Shown: positions 1-13,000 of the stretch, one piece after another
How the letters are laid out: each line of letters starts with the position of its first letter
Numbering within the stretch: position 1 is the stretch's first letter
Assembly (NCBI GenBank): GCA_008694505.1
Contig: VZDJ01000623.1
Span: 7,532,194-7,596,193 of the forward strand
Length of the DNA stretch: 64,000 nt
Source: Cyanoderma ruficeps
Taxonomy: Eukaryota > Chordata > Aves > Passeriformes > Timaliidae
Reading direction: 5' to 3'
Notes under the pieces: generated by a model
Database searches by the model: none
The model's input: only the letters and a program-made list of their open reading frames with translations
Told to the model about the DNA's origin: nothing
Translations under genes and position numbers: made by a program

Positions 1-1617
1 CTGAAAGCTGTGTTTTGCATATGGATGCAAAGGTGGAACATGTAAGAATGGAAGGATAAATAGTGTAAGTAAACATGTCAGCAGGATGGGAAATCCCATT
101 CTAAGAAGAGGAAGATTAGATTGAAAAGGTTGTGTGCACATACCTTAACGAATAACTTTATGAGCTTTAATAGAGGTCTAACAAGACTCACTGCAAAGTT
201 TTCACCCCTATGAAGTTTTTCAACATGGGGTAAGATTCACCCTTCCACAAACAAGCTTTCTTGGGCTCTGGGAATTTTTGAGGGAGGGTATCTTGTTTTT
301 CCATGTGTGTTCATTAATCCACTATTTATCTGTACAATTTCCTTGGAATATGGGCTATGAGCTAAATTCAGATAAACAGATTTTTTTATGAGAGTGGCAT
401 TTATAACCTGTATGTCAAAGTGTATGATCCAATTGCAGTTAAGGGAATTTTCAAATATTTACTTGTATTGCTGTATTTTCTCCTGTGTATGTGCAATGTT
501 AAGGATACGTCTCATTTATTTTTGCACTGCTTGACACTAATCTTGGGGGGGAAAGAAGGAGAATTTTTTCTTATTTGCTCACTCTATCTTCTGACATTTA
601 AATGCAAATTACCTACTGTTAGCTGGATTGTTATTCTTATCTCTGTGAACCTTGTCTTTCTTGTATCTCTCATTTGTTCTGCTTTACTATCTGTGAACTG
701 TCTTTTTTTAATTCCTGGAGGCAAATTCCCTCAAGCCTGTTCTAAGATGTACAGTAGTAAACATTCTCTTCTCTCAACTGGTAGACCCATTCATCTACAT
801 TTCAAGTCTCATGCTGCTGGAAACTGGAAAATAATCAGAAGATTTGTTTATATATCACTATTGTTCTAAAGTTCAAAGCATTATAATAAGAAAATCCCAT
901 CCAGTATTCATAGAGAAAAAATGTCAAACAGAAAATATGGACATATCAGGTATTCAAAAGAGTGAATATTAAACAATGTTGTACTAGAGGAAGGGTACAA
1001 AAACAATTTTGAAGTAAAATATTTCAGAAAATGTAGGAGATGAACAGCAGGCAAAGGTCTCTTAGTCACATATAGTCATATAGTTGTTTTTTTTTCTTGT
1101 GCTAAAATCCAAAATTGTAAGACTAAGTGGAGAGACAATGCCATGAAAACAGTTTGGTTCACTTTTAGACTTAGGAATGTACTGCCATAACTGAATTTGA
1201 ATTTCCAATGAGAAAATTTTGTTGGAAACTGACATTTCTGAACACTTACAAGATGGAAAATATGCTAGCAATAACATGCACAAGGGCATGAACCTGATGA
1301 TAGATTCTTATGAGTATTCACAGATTGCTTTATAAAATGTTTTGGAAAACTCTAGAGAAAACCAAAGGGTTGACTCTTCTTATTACAGACAACACAGATT
1401 TAGGAAATAAATACTGGCCTTAACTATTTGCTGCTGATTTTACGCTTTTAATTAAATTTAGTGTTCTTGGAAAATGCTAAATCAGCAAAATTTTTCTATG
1501 TTGAGAAAAATGAAAACAGCCATAAAACAGCATTCCATACATAGCTCCATAAATACCTTTCTACATTAACAGACCACCCTGATCCGGTTTTTGCGCGATG
1601 TGGCTTTCCATAAGATG
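1..1617. other. Intergenic AT-rich DNA, nothing recognised
   Basis: The 149-codon plus-strand frame at 420-869 is leucine-, phenylalanine- and cysteine-rich, with no domain I recognise, and its composition fits chance translation of T-rich DNA. No RNA gene or clear repeat was seen. Confidence 0.6.
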
Positions 1618-1690
1618 GCCCTGCTCGAGTGGATTGTTGGGCAGGTGACCTCCAGAGGTCCCTTCAAAGTTCAGCCATTCTGAGAGCCAT
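1618..1690 (+). mobile_element. CR1 LINE 3'-end fragment
   Basis: The segment GTGACCTCCAGAGGTCCCTT followed by a degraded 'caacctcagccattctg' resembles the 3' UTR end of sense-strand CR1 elements, where a 'gatgacctccagaggtcccttccaacc' stretch precedes the terminal octamers. It is short and diverged and lacks coding sequence. The left boundary is uncertain. Confidence 0.6.
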
Positions 1691-2355
1691 TTAAGCACGT
1701 GAGTAAATTCAATATATAAGCAGTGCCATTAAGCCTGCAAGGTTTTTAGTTATTTCTTCATTGGGCTATCGATAGGCTTAAAATTGTGCATTTGTGTTTT
1801 GACCCAGGCCTCAGCTTTGTCATGAGTTTCCCTCAAACTGAGCCCCAGCACAGGCACTTCAGGGGTGTCAAGTGCTAGGGCTGAATGCTCCTCATTTCTT
1901 CCAATTATATCTTTACGTTGTTTTCTTTCTTTCTATATTCATCATTGCTTAAACTCCAATACCTTTCTAAGCAGATATTCCTCTCAGTGTAATGCTGTTA
2001 AGTCCCTCCCAAGACAGTTTCATTCTTCGCTGCTGTTCCTGGCTTATTGCACATAGAGCCTTGCAGCTAAGCAAAGGGCTGACCCCTGGACAGGGTTGGG
2101 GTTTTTTATCGTCAGCTTGTATGGGGTGATTCTTTGTAACATCAATATTTCTCTCTATGGCCAGGGTAAATCCTCAAATGTTATTTAAAATCCTTCCATC
2201 AGCTTATTTCTCCTATAAGTTCAGGGATAAACTTTTCAGCCTGGTTCTTCTAGCAAATGCATCATTTTATTTAAATGTGAAAAAGGAAATTTGAGACTTA
2301 TATTACCACTTCATCTTTGTGTACGGATTAATAACTCAGTAGTAGGATTAGCCAG

Positions 2356-2515
2356 AGAGCCAAGGATGGTGCCACCTGTGACACACTGGAAGTTTCTTTG
2401 TAGTTTAGAAATGTTGCTATAAACCTCGTCCTCTGGGACCAGGTTTTTCTCCAGCCTTTGCTGTTTTAAAACCAGAGTCTCTTCCCTGACTCCTGTAAGA
2501 TTGTAACTGACTTGC
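2356..2515 (+). repeat. 160-bp direct repeat, copy A (probable LTR 3' part)
   Basis: This segment is a diverged direct copy of 3046-3205. Both contain GGTGCCACCTGTGACAC, TTTTTCTCCAGCCTTTGCTG and ACTCCTGTAAGATTGTAACT, and both end in GACTTGC. In this copy the likely polyadenylation signal AATAAA (3108-3113 in the other copy) reads TATAAA. It runs directly into TGTCATGG at 2516, a typical LTR start. I read it as the 3' part of an LTR abutting a second one. Confidence 0.8.
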
Positions 2516-3206
2516 TGTCATGGTTTGAGGGGAAGTGAGTTTTTCAGGAAGCTGAGGTCAAACCAATCAGTGATTCGATTTGAATGTTGACACTTTTGTT
2601 GACCACTGAGAAGTTGGACACGCTTCTGAGGACACAAGGTGTTAAAACCAAGGACTCCCAGAGGCTCTCCTTCTTTTTCGGCTCTGCTTTCAGCGGAGAA
2701 GCTCTTTCTCTCCTCCCCTGCCCACTTTGGGCGGGGGAGGGGAGCTAGGTAGGCCCGGGCCCGGTGGGGGGAAGAAGAGAGAACGGGACGGGAGCTGGGT
2801 CAGCCCATCCAGGATGGAGGGGTGGAGAACTGGAGAACTTCGGAGGTGCCTTCTGCCCCCCCTTCCCTGTCCCCGTTCCCTCCTACTCCCTCCCCGCCCC
2901 CCCCCAGCCCGTCTCTCCTTCCCCCAGGGAGAAGGTGCCGAGCTGTGTGGGAGTTACCAGAGTGCCTGAGCCTGTGGCCTTGCTGGGCGACAGAAGCTTT
3001 TAACTCTTTCTAAGGCAGAGGAGAACTGTTCCCATACACTGAATNAGAGCTAAGAACGGTGCCACCTGTGACACTCTGGAAGTTTCTTTGTGGTCTAGAA
3101 ATGTTGTAATAAACCTGGTCCTCTGTGGCCGGGTTTTTCTCCAGCCTTTGCTGTTTTAAAACCAGAGTCACTTCCCTGACTCCTGTAAGATTGTAACTGA
3201 CTTGCA
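2516..3206 (+). mobile_element. Candidate full-length LTR (endogenous retrovirus type)
   Basis: The segment starts TGTCATGGTTTGAGG and ends ACTTGCA, giving TG...CA termini about 691 bp apart. A GC-rich promoter-like stretch (about 2690-2960) occupies the U3 position, and AATAAA at 3108-3113 fits an R-region polyadenylation signal. The last 160 bp duplicate 2356-2515. No gag, pol or env sequence is adjacent. A single unknown base at 3045 sits exactly where the duplicated part begins, so an assembly join may contribute to this arrangement. Family assignment needs a repeat library. Confidence 0.55.
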
Positions 3207-5869
3207 AATAAAATAACTCTGGAAAAATAGTCCTTGATTTTAGTCACACTGAAAGAATTTTCAATTATTTTCTTTTTCACAGTATAAACTTATACTTTAG
3301 ACCTTGGTTTTGCTCTCAGTTAAACACATGTGTTTTGAAAAAATAAATGCTACAAACCCAGAATCTAATATTTGCCATTTGTTGTCCAGTTGCTAGTTTA
3401 TTCTTTTACACAATGTAGAACTGAATAGCAGACAATTATCTCATTATTTCTCTGAAGAAAAATAGCTTATGAAGTACGCTGGAGCATTCTTTAGCTAGGG
3501 AACTAGACCTTAACAGGGCTTGGATAAAACCAGAATCTGACAATCTTTTGATTGTCAGAAATCTTCTACAATAATGCTTTAGAATTTTTCTACAATATTT
3601 TTCTCCAGAAAATTACTTTAAAAGGAAATTGTAAGCTTTCCTTTTCTGAATTGCCCCAAATCCAACTTCATTATTTTTTTAATCATGTAGAGCAGGGAAA
3701 AAGTCAGAATCTTAATACTTCCACTGCAGCAGGTTTTGTGGTAGTGCCAGTCTATTTTCTCAGGAATTTGTTCAGAGGTTGTAGGACCTAGCAACAGTAT
3801 AAAACATGTCACTGGGCAGGTCAGAGTGCTTTCCAGCCATATTCAGGGTTTAGATGACCTTTCCTCAGTGCCAGTGATGCTGAATTTGGTCTTATTAGAA
3901 ATTTCAGCTGCAGTGGTAATAGGTCACTGGTGAATTGTATTGAGAGTCTGTGTAAGAGAGAGGTTTCCCATCTGTTTTCATTATATCTAATATAGATAGA
4001 TGGGCAGTGATTGTGTTCAGATCAGATTTGAACTGAATGAGCTGAAGATGAGGCTTCAAAGTTCAGACCTGAGTTACATAGGTTTGTTTTCAATGATCAC
4101 ATTCTCCAAGCTTGCATTGTAAGGTGTCTGCCATCCCAAATCAGTAAAATTTTACTCTTATGATGCTCTTCCCCTGGCTAAAGTAAAACGAGAAGAATTA
4201 GGGTTTCAGTTTGGAAATGTCCTAAATGTGACTCCCAAGGAATAGATGGAAATTTTAATATATTTTAATATATTTTTGGGAATTAAAATACCACTTTTTG
4301 GTTTTCAATCATCTGTAAATCCTATACATTTGCTCTCCATTTCCAGTTTCTTCACAGGCCACATCAATGTATTTTTGGAGCCAGTTATCATTCAGGCACT
4401 TCACATTTACTTGTTTTCTTTAGTAATCTAAAATATGGATTAGATTTCAGTTCATATGTTAATATGATGCCAGTTTCTTTGAAGAATGACTCTAATCTTT
4501 CATCCATTGTTGTCCTTATGTGAGCTTGTCGTGAGAAAGTAAATGCCTGGCTACTCAAGTGTATGTTAAAATACAATGCTAATAAAGATGAACTATTGAA
4601 ATGAAATATGCAACTTTCAGATGTCTTCTTCTTTTCATTTGTCTTCTCTGCAGCACCCTTTCTGGGTCCCACACCACTAATTTAGCTGATAGGCTCAAGA
4701 CTCTTGAGGTTCAGTGATGGTGTTTTGCACAGGAACCATTTCTAAGAACACAATTACATGAGTCAGTTGGGTCTAAACGCAGGGAAGATTAGTGTCTTCC
4801 TTCTGAAAACTGGCTTAACAGCAGAATTTCATTTAGAGAGAAAAAATACAGTATGTTACTGTAAAAAAAGTTGTTATAGTATTTTAATACATGAAAACCA
4901 TAGTGGTATTAAGTCTTTTTTTAATGGAAATAATGCTTTGTGAGACCTCCAAATGGGAGGATGGCTTAAGTGAATATTTTGCAACCTCTGTTTTCTCTAT
5001 TAATGAAAAGATGAAGTCTAACAACAGCCCAAATAAATACTGGGGGTTGGGACCAATACAAAGCTACCAGTCCTGTCATTATGTCAGAGGGATGCTCTAT
5101 TCCTGCAGCAGCAGAGAACATGTTTTATGGTCACTGCATTTTACAGGAACACAAGTACAAGAAAGAGTCATCATATTTCTACTTTGTTATGCTTTCTACT
5201 TCAACTAGAAGGCCAGACACCTGGAGACATTTTTACTATATCTTAACTAATTCGTGTCAAGAATATTCACAAGCCTTCAAAATGAAGGCTTCATTGTTTG
5301 AATGTCTCGCCTACTTTACTTTGGGTTAACTGCTTCACAGAATCTTGGTTATTCTTTCTTAATATTCATAAAATGCTGCTCTGTAACCTTGAAATGAAAT
5401 GGTGAAAGGAAAGCCATGAATTTACTATAAAACCATAGTTTTTAAAGTCCCAAATAAAAGCAAAATAACTGGGGCAAATCAGGGTCTACTTGTCTTTGAC
5501 ATTTTCCATTTTTTCTTCTCACTCTTTTCCAAAAGGAAGTAGAAAGCAGCAAGAAAGAAAGAATGCTAAATGTTGAAGTAGTAATCGTATTAAGCTTTGT
5601 CAGTCAGAGCTCATTTTTTCTTAACTTTCCATAATGCCATTCATCTGAATTAATCAACTCACAGAGTATGATTTGTGTTTTAAAAAGAGTTTTCCCCCCA
5701 CCTCCCCCCCGAGACACAGCTCGGAAACTGGCAATTGAAAACAGATACAGAATGCATTAGTGGGATGAAGTTGGCTGCCTCAACAAAAAAATTCAGATTG
5801 ACACAACAATTAGGCAAGACTCTCAAGTAGTTCCTGTGTCAGATACAGCTTCTCAACTGGATTTGAAGG
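3207..5869. other. Intergenic DNA, nothing recognised
   Basis: AT-rich sequence without recognisable coding exon, RNA gene or transposon. A C-rich run occurs near 5694-5710. The frames at 4388-4672 (minus) and 4891-5208 (plus) have no recognisable domains. Confidence 0.6.
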
Positions 5870-7086
5870 GGAAAGGGATAAACCCACACTTGCTAGAGAT
5901 AAGCCCGGGATCATGGGGATCAAGTGCTTCCTCAGTCATTTTGCAGACGACTCCAGGCTGCACAGGAGGGTTCTGCAGGCAGATGTGAACAGCTGGGATT
6001 TGTGGGCCAAGGCCAACTGTGTGATGTTCTGCAAGGCCAAGCACCAGGTCCTGCATTTGGGTCACAACAACAACCTCAAGCAGTGCCACAGGCTGGGGCA
6101 GAGAGGCTGCAAAGCTGCCTGATGGAGAAAGACCTGTGGGTGCTGGTGACAGCAGCTGGACATGAGCCAGAGTGTACCCAAGGGGCCAAGAGGGCCAGTG
6201 GCCTCCTGGCCTGTGTGAGTGACTGGTGAGGCCACATCTCACATCCTGTGGTCAGTTTTGGGCCCCTCACCACAAGAAGAACATTGAGGTACTGGAATAT
6301 GCCCAGAGAAGGGTAACAAAGCTGGTGAAGGGTCTGGAGCACAAGTTTGAGGAGGAGCAGCTGAAGGAGCTGGGGGTGTTTGACAGAAAAGGAGGCTCAG
6401 AGAGGACCTTATCCCCTTACCACTCTCCACAACTCCCTGAAACGAGGTTTATTACGTTAGGTCATAGGTTGGAGACAGACACACAACTCGAGGCACCGAG
6501 GACCATGTGACAAACAACCTGGCTTATTGTTTCGGGTCTCCTTTTATAGGGGGTTCAAAACTCCCAGGCTGAGATAACTGATTGGTTGGGGTCTTAACAC
6601 CACCCACCTCTCCGACTGCATTCAGGGTTGAATGGGACTGGCTGGGGTTCCCTGTTTGGGTTCAAATCTACCCTATCATTGCTCTCTCAGGGACTTGTTT
6701 ACTTCTAGGCTGGTCAAGTCTGGGGTCAGTTATGGCCAAATTTGTCTTTGCAGCTACAGATCAGCTGCAGCCATGACAGAGGCTATAACCAGATGGGGTC
6801 AGTCTCTTGTCCCAGCAAGTAATAGAACAAGAAAAAATGGCCTCAAGTTGTGGGAAAGGAGGTTTAGACTGGATACTAGGAAAAAATTCTAGCCCAAAAG
6901 GGTTGTCAAGCATTGGAACAGGCTACACTTGCAAGCAGCAGACACCATCCATGGAGGTTTTTAAAAGATGTGTAGAAGTGGAATTACAGACATGATTTAG
7001 GTCTGGACTTGATAGTGCTGGTTAAGAGTTTGACTCAATGACGTTAAAGGTCTCTTCCAACCTAAACAATTCTGTGATTCTGTGAT
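5870..7086 (+). mobile_element. CR1 LINE, 5'-truncated, interrupted by an LTR
   Basis: The sense 3' part of CR1 covers the end of the reverse transcriptase ORF and the 3' UTR. Recognisable pieces include GGTCCTGCATTTGGGTCA (coding part), GGTGAAGGGTCTGGAGCACA, AATGGCCTCAAGTTGTGGGA, GGGTTGTCAAGCATTGGAAC, and the terminus ATTCTGTGATTCTGTGA at 7070-7086. All frames are broken by stops, so it is inactive. An insertion of about 331 bp (6448-6778) splits the segment between ACTCCCTGAAACGAGG and CTATAACCAGATGGGG, which are contiguous in intact CR1. Confidence 0.92.
6448..6778 (-). mobile_element. Solo LTR nested in CR1
   Basis: The insert interrupts an otherwise continuous CR1 and is flanked by GAGG on both sides (6444-6447 and 6779-6782), consistent with a 4-bp target duplication. 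Read on the minus strand it begins TGTCATGGCTGC, has a TATA box (CTATAAAAGG, about 6541-6550), then AATAAG within the expected R region, and ends near AATAAA. This U3-R-U5 order with no internal genes indicates a solo LTR left by recombination. The far end lacks a perfect CA if the boundary is at 6448. An alternative boundary at 6438 gives TG...CA but breaks the CR1 continuity. Confidence 0.65.
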
Positions 7087-10000
7087 ACTTCCTTATCAAC
7101 CACATTGCAACATTTGATTTGCATAATTAAATGCAATTCTTCTTGCCACCTGCATAACATGACAAACAACTGACAATAGTTTTCAAAAAGCTTTACAATA
7201 CATTTACAATTACCCTGGAGTGGTGGCTCTCCAGACTAACATAGGTGAAAATCATCTGAAGTGAGATAAAATACTGAAGAATATTTGTGGTAAGCAGAGT
7301 TTGTATGCATTTCTTCCAGCATTTCTTGTATCATTACAGGGATCATTCATGGTCAGTGAAAGGTTTTGTCACTAATTTTCTATACTTTCTTTTATAACTG
7401 TAGGAAAACATATTTTTTGCCTGCTACAATACACATTTCTGCGGAGGAATTTTGCTGCAGAACCTAATTGCTATATTATGTTCTCCATCACTTCTATGAT
7501 ACTCCAGGGAAGAAAGAGTGAGAAATTTATAACTGCAAAAGGAATCTTTTCATCCCTTTGGGCAGCTAGATCTTAAAATGGTTTTAAATGGAATTTCAGG
7601 CATTATTACTTTAGCAGTCATCATCTTTCTAACCACATCTGGTACTCACCCATTTCTTGCCAGTCCACCAAAAGCGTAGCTATTTTTCACCTTAAAACAA
7701 TCCAAAATGAAACAGTTAAGAGTGTTTTCATTAGGTCTTTATTACAACTCAGTTAATGATTCAAAATTATACTGAGCTAACTGGAAAAATTTTAATTCTG
7801 TCAGACCCATGAGGTTTTACCTCAAAATTCATACCAGAATTAATTTGGGTGAACTCAACAAGCTCATTAGCTTCAGTTGTTTTAGTAACTCAGGAACCTG
7901 GTGTTTTTCTGAAGATAGTTCCAAAATGATTTACATTTTTGGTGTATTTAGACTGTGCCACAGTCCTCCCTGAACTGGCCTTATCTGGTGCAAATCCAGA
8001 AACACTCTTCTTCTCAAGCCTTATGATAAAGTATTTAGAACAAAACAAAATATATTTCTGGTTCAGCACTAGTGAGATCATCAACACAGTGACTAAAAAA
8101 GAGAACAGGTAAATGCTAACTATTCAGCAGAGAAGAATTCATGGCTTTGTGATACTGTAATTCTCTTGTGCTCGTTTGGTTCAAATCTTTCCCACAGGAA
8201 AATCACCTACTCATCACAGAATATGTATTATGTCCTTGAATTCATGAAAACTTACTCATATTTATTGGAGACTGTCTGTGCACATCCACCCTCCAAGATA
8301 TTCTCTAGCACTCCTCACCAAACCCTTCAAAAAGCCTACAGACTATCTCAGGCTTCAAGGAGACACTCTTATGTATTTCTAGTAGTTTTGATTATTTTGC
8401 TACCTCTTCCTTCCAGGTTATTTGCCTGAGTTGCCCATTTGACTTTTTGGCTCAGATTCATCTCATCTATATTTAGACATCTAATATATGTAAAATTAAT
8501 GGAGAAAGACAAACCACTCCTGTGAGCCATTGGTGCCTTGGGTGGGCTGAGTCCTCCCCAGGGGTGCCCATCCTTCTGCTCTGTCTGAGCAAAGATGCTA
8601 CAAAGACTGTCCATGCCATGGGGACTCCTGAGCAAGGCACATGAAGTTACACACAATCCCCCAGACAGGAAAACTCAGACCCTTATGTGACTTCAGTTTC
8701 CATGGGGACAATAAAATAGGGCTTTGATTTGAGAGGATTTTGTTAATATTGTAACACCATTTGTGTTTGATGCTTTTTGCACATCTTTCTGCATGCCATT
8801 ATTGCATTACCTACAACTTGTGGATTATAAAACAAGACAACCTAGTGTGTAATATTATAATCAAAGTGGTGATCAGACCCAGGAAAACAGATGGGATTCT
8901 TGATTTTCTTTTCCTTCACAAGCCTTTTGCTTTAATTTTCATATCAGTATTGTCACAAGGTTTAAAGATCTGTTTTCTAATGGGTTCTTAGCAGAACAAG
9001 TATCATTGCACTCTAATAAACAGAGCTCTTTCCCATTCAACCCAAGCAATCAAAATGGCCATATTAAAATTTCTAGCTTGAACTTTTCGGAGGTATGAGA
9101 AATAGTTTGAAGTAAAGAAGCAAAAATCCTTGCCTCTTATTCTTTCCAGGCGCACCTGAAATGACAAGGAACGACTTGTGTGTTGGTGGTAACAAAACAA
9201 TCTCCACATAGAGAATTGTACTTGTAGCTATCTGAATCTGGGAAAAAAGGATGAGAGGATAGGAGGAAATGCCCACACCACAGAGCAGTGGTGCTGCAGT
9301 TTGAAGCCTCAAGGAACAGGAAAACTTGTTCCATATACCCCAGAACTAGCCACTCACCCATCCCTCAGCTGAGCTGGGGTTGAGAGTGTAGGGCATGAAT
9401 TCCTACCAGAGATGGATATTATTGTAATCAAATCAAATGAAGACTAAACTCCTGGAACTGATGTCTATCTCTTGCATTCAAACCTTGAAAGTCCATCAAA
9501 AGTCACAGCACTGACCCCAGGTGAAATCCAATTTCTTTTTCATCACACGTTTTTAATTTTCTGGACAGTGTCTCTGTCCCTCTTCCCATTCCTGTACTGC
9601 CTGAGTGTACTTAGCTAAATTTATCTGTTCTTTCCTCATTATCATCAGGAAAGATTATTTTTTATTATCTTTCACTTCACATCATTTTACCCTGATGAAA
9701 AATCCCACCTACATACATTCTGTGAAGCCTTGCAATGCTTGTTTACATACTCTGCATCTTTTCTCTTCTACTAATAAAGTGCTGTCACCAACCAGGTTTT
9801 GCATCCCATCTGGCATGAACATAACACATTAACTACTTAACCTGAGCCTACAGATAACAACTATTTATCAGAATTATCTAAATATTATTTAATATTGTCA
9901 TCTATGCTAAAATTGAGTGGCAACATACTCCTGGCAATACTTGCTGGGGTTATAGATGCTTCTGGTGTTAGGAATGAGGGGGACGACAAGAGGCCCTAGG

Positions 10001-13000
10001 ACTTTGAATATTCCCAGGGTCCTCACAGTCTGTTAGGAACACTGCACTTGGGATGTTGTACTGTGAGCAGGAAATGAAAGGCAAATAATAAGATGAAAAG
10101 GCTGTGCATTAAAAATGCCAAGGGTATAGCCTGACAACAAAGCAAAAAGATTCTTGCTTAATGTTATACTTCCATAATAATTATTTTTAATATTAGCACA
10201 TTAATTAACTTTCCACTGCACGTAGTAGGCTGAGGTTTGAATATGATTTAGAACCTGTAATACATCTGTGTAGGTTTCTCAGGGTGGGAACTGCTTACCC
10301 AGTTTGGAATAAACAGCTTTTAATGCTATAAGATAGTTTTGTGTCTTGCTGATGTTTATCATTTCTATAGGCCGCTTCTGGATAGTGCCCAGTGACAGAA
10401 GCTATATTTTTACCATAAAAAAGGAAGACATAAATAAAGGAATACCATAAAGAAAGAGCTGCACAAAAAGATGGATTTACAGAGGTAATTGAATGCCTTG
10501 AAAGCTGAGAAGCACTTGCACCTTGGGACTTAGAGAGGCGTGTAATCACAGCACACTCTGGACAGTGGTCTTGGCCAGCCAAACCCAGCTGTGTTCCCAA
10601 AATTTCCTTGCCCTGTGACTGAAACTATGCTGCTTGCAAGGGCAAAGTCCTAATCTCCACATGCCCCTGAGCATTGCTGGAGAGACCCTTTCCATTGGGG
10701 ATGCAGGTCTCATCCAGAGCAAGGCTGGGTTACGGGCAGATTCTGGCCTGAATTTCTGCTGTCACCTGGAGCACCTGACCCAAAGAGGGAAATTACCCCA
10801 ATGAGCATGATAGGTAAATGTGGGATAGCAATTCACAAGTTTAGTACTCTGGAAGTGTGCCAGGAAGACCATTTATTTTTCACTATGCAAACATCTCAGA
10901 TGTATGTATGTAAATGTATGTAAATCTTCCGTGGTTTGTGTTAAAAAGAATGAGGAACAATGATTTCAGAAGGAGTTCTGACAGTCAGAGACAGATTCCA
11001 TTGTTAAATTCTCTCTCATAGATGCAAACATACACATGAACATTAATCTAAGCATTTTATTCTCCAGTCCCAAATTTGTCTCACTCAATTTGGCAAACAA
11101 CACACGCTCAGTGTGTGCCTGTGAGGAAATAATGTTCTCCCCTGTGCCTCAGCTTCCCTTTTCTATTACTGAAAGCTTCTAATCTAATAATTTTTAAATT
11201 TGTACACAGAAAAATGTTTTCAAGCTTAATATATCAAGATAAATAAATTACACAGAGATGTTTACAAAAGAACACTGCATCAGTGTTGAGATGTTCATCA
11301 TAAAGAACAATTATAGCAAATACACTTCGAATATTAAGCCTAAAATGTTTATAAGTGTATAAATCTTCAGAATAAATCCTTTGAGCAAAGCTGCTGCATT
11401 CACAAGGAAGCACTATGCAAGAAAAAGAATGAGATTAAATTTTGTTTATGTATATGGCATACCATAATAATGTAGCTGCATTGGCTAAAAGCACTAATGA
11501 CATCACATTAATTACTTTAAAGAGCTACATTGTGTCCTACTACAAGTGCTAAAGATCTCCTAGCTGTAGCTGAGCTAAGAAAATTCCCCCTTACAATAAA
11601 ATCCATTCTTTAAAGATACACTTTTTGCACTTAATATATTTCACATTCATGTGCATGTAAAACGAAAACTGAGAGGAGAAGACACAATTGATATCTCTAA
11701 GCAGTTGAGGTGCATAAATATCAAGGAGCGAGACGTGTCATGAGATTATAACAAGAAGATACAGACAGAATAGTTCAGGCTGAATAGGACGAAAAGTGTC
11801 TTAATAATGGTAAGGTGTATTGGATCATGGAATAGTCTTTAAAGGGAAATAATAGAACCCCATCTCTGGGGGTAGGCATAAGCACACTAGAAAAAATATG
11901 AAATGAAGGGTTGCAAGAAACAATCTTGATGTGTCTTAACATGAATCAGTTTGTTGTAATTGGTTTTTTTCAATTTAAATTAACTGTGATTCATGGTGGA
12001 CAAAGACAAATAGAAAGCACACCACACAAGCACTCCAGACTTTTAGTGATAGAAACAGTTTACCAGATTAAATTCTAGAAGACAGATTTCCAGACCTATC
12101 ATTTATTTCATGAAATCACTTATTATTCAGAATATATATTGATAATAACTGATAATTCATATTTAAGTTTTCAAGCCTCCATCCCTTCCCCTCATTATCT
12201 CTGGGCTTCGTTTAAAAACAAAACAACAAGGCAATGGATTTTCTGATATTTATATCTCTAGATCTTGTCAGAGCACAATCATTAGGGAAATTGTGTTGTT
12301 AATGAACTTCGAATTTCCTTGCATTTTTATTTTTATTGCCATGGATATTTTCTTCCTTATAAGCACTAATATAGAGAATTGATAACATGCTTTGTAATAT
12401 TACAACTCATGGAAAAATTCTGAAATTTTTTAGTCTTCTAACTTGAGGTCCTTCAGGTGAAGGCATACAAAAGTATTTTCCATTGGTAGAGGAGGACATT
12501 CATCTCTAGAAAAATGAAAAAAATTAGGGGTTGGCCAGAATGAGGCCAGCAACCATAAATTTAGTCTCCAGAAAAGTTAAGGTCACAGTTGCTAGGACTG
12601 TAGCTTGAACAGCCTCCTCTTTCAGTTTCTTTCCCAAATCTCTGTTCTAGTTATAACACTAACTCTTCAGACAGGAACCTCTGAAGATTCCTCCACCTTC
12701 CAAGTCTGGATCTACTTCAGCAGACAAGGACTCAAAAGAGCGAGCAACTGAACTTGACAAACCCTTGGAAGCCATGTTCTAGAGAGAAAATGGCAAAGCA
12801 CCACCAGTGTAATATACAGATATCTTCAGGATGTCATCCCTGCCAGAGATCCTGTGGCACCCTGAAGATCATAGTAATTCCTGGTGGTTTCCCATCAGTG
12901 CCTACAGATCCAGCACGGGGCCAGGTTAAATATTTTAGCTAACCTGGCTACTATTCAGAATAGAAACTGCATATACAATTGTGTATATCACTTTGTCTGA

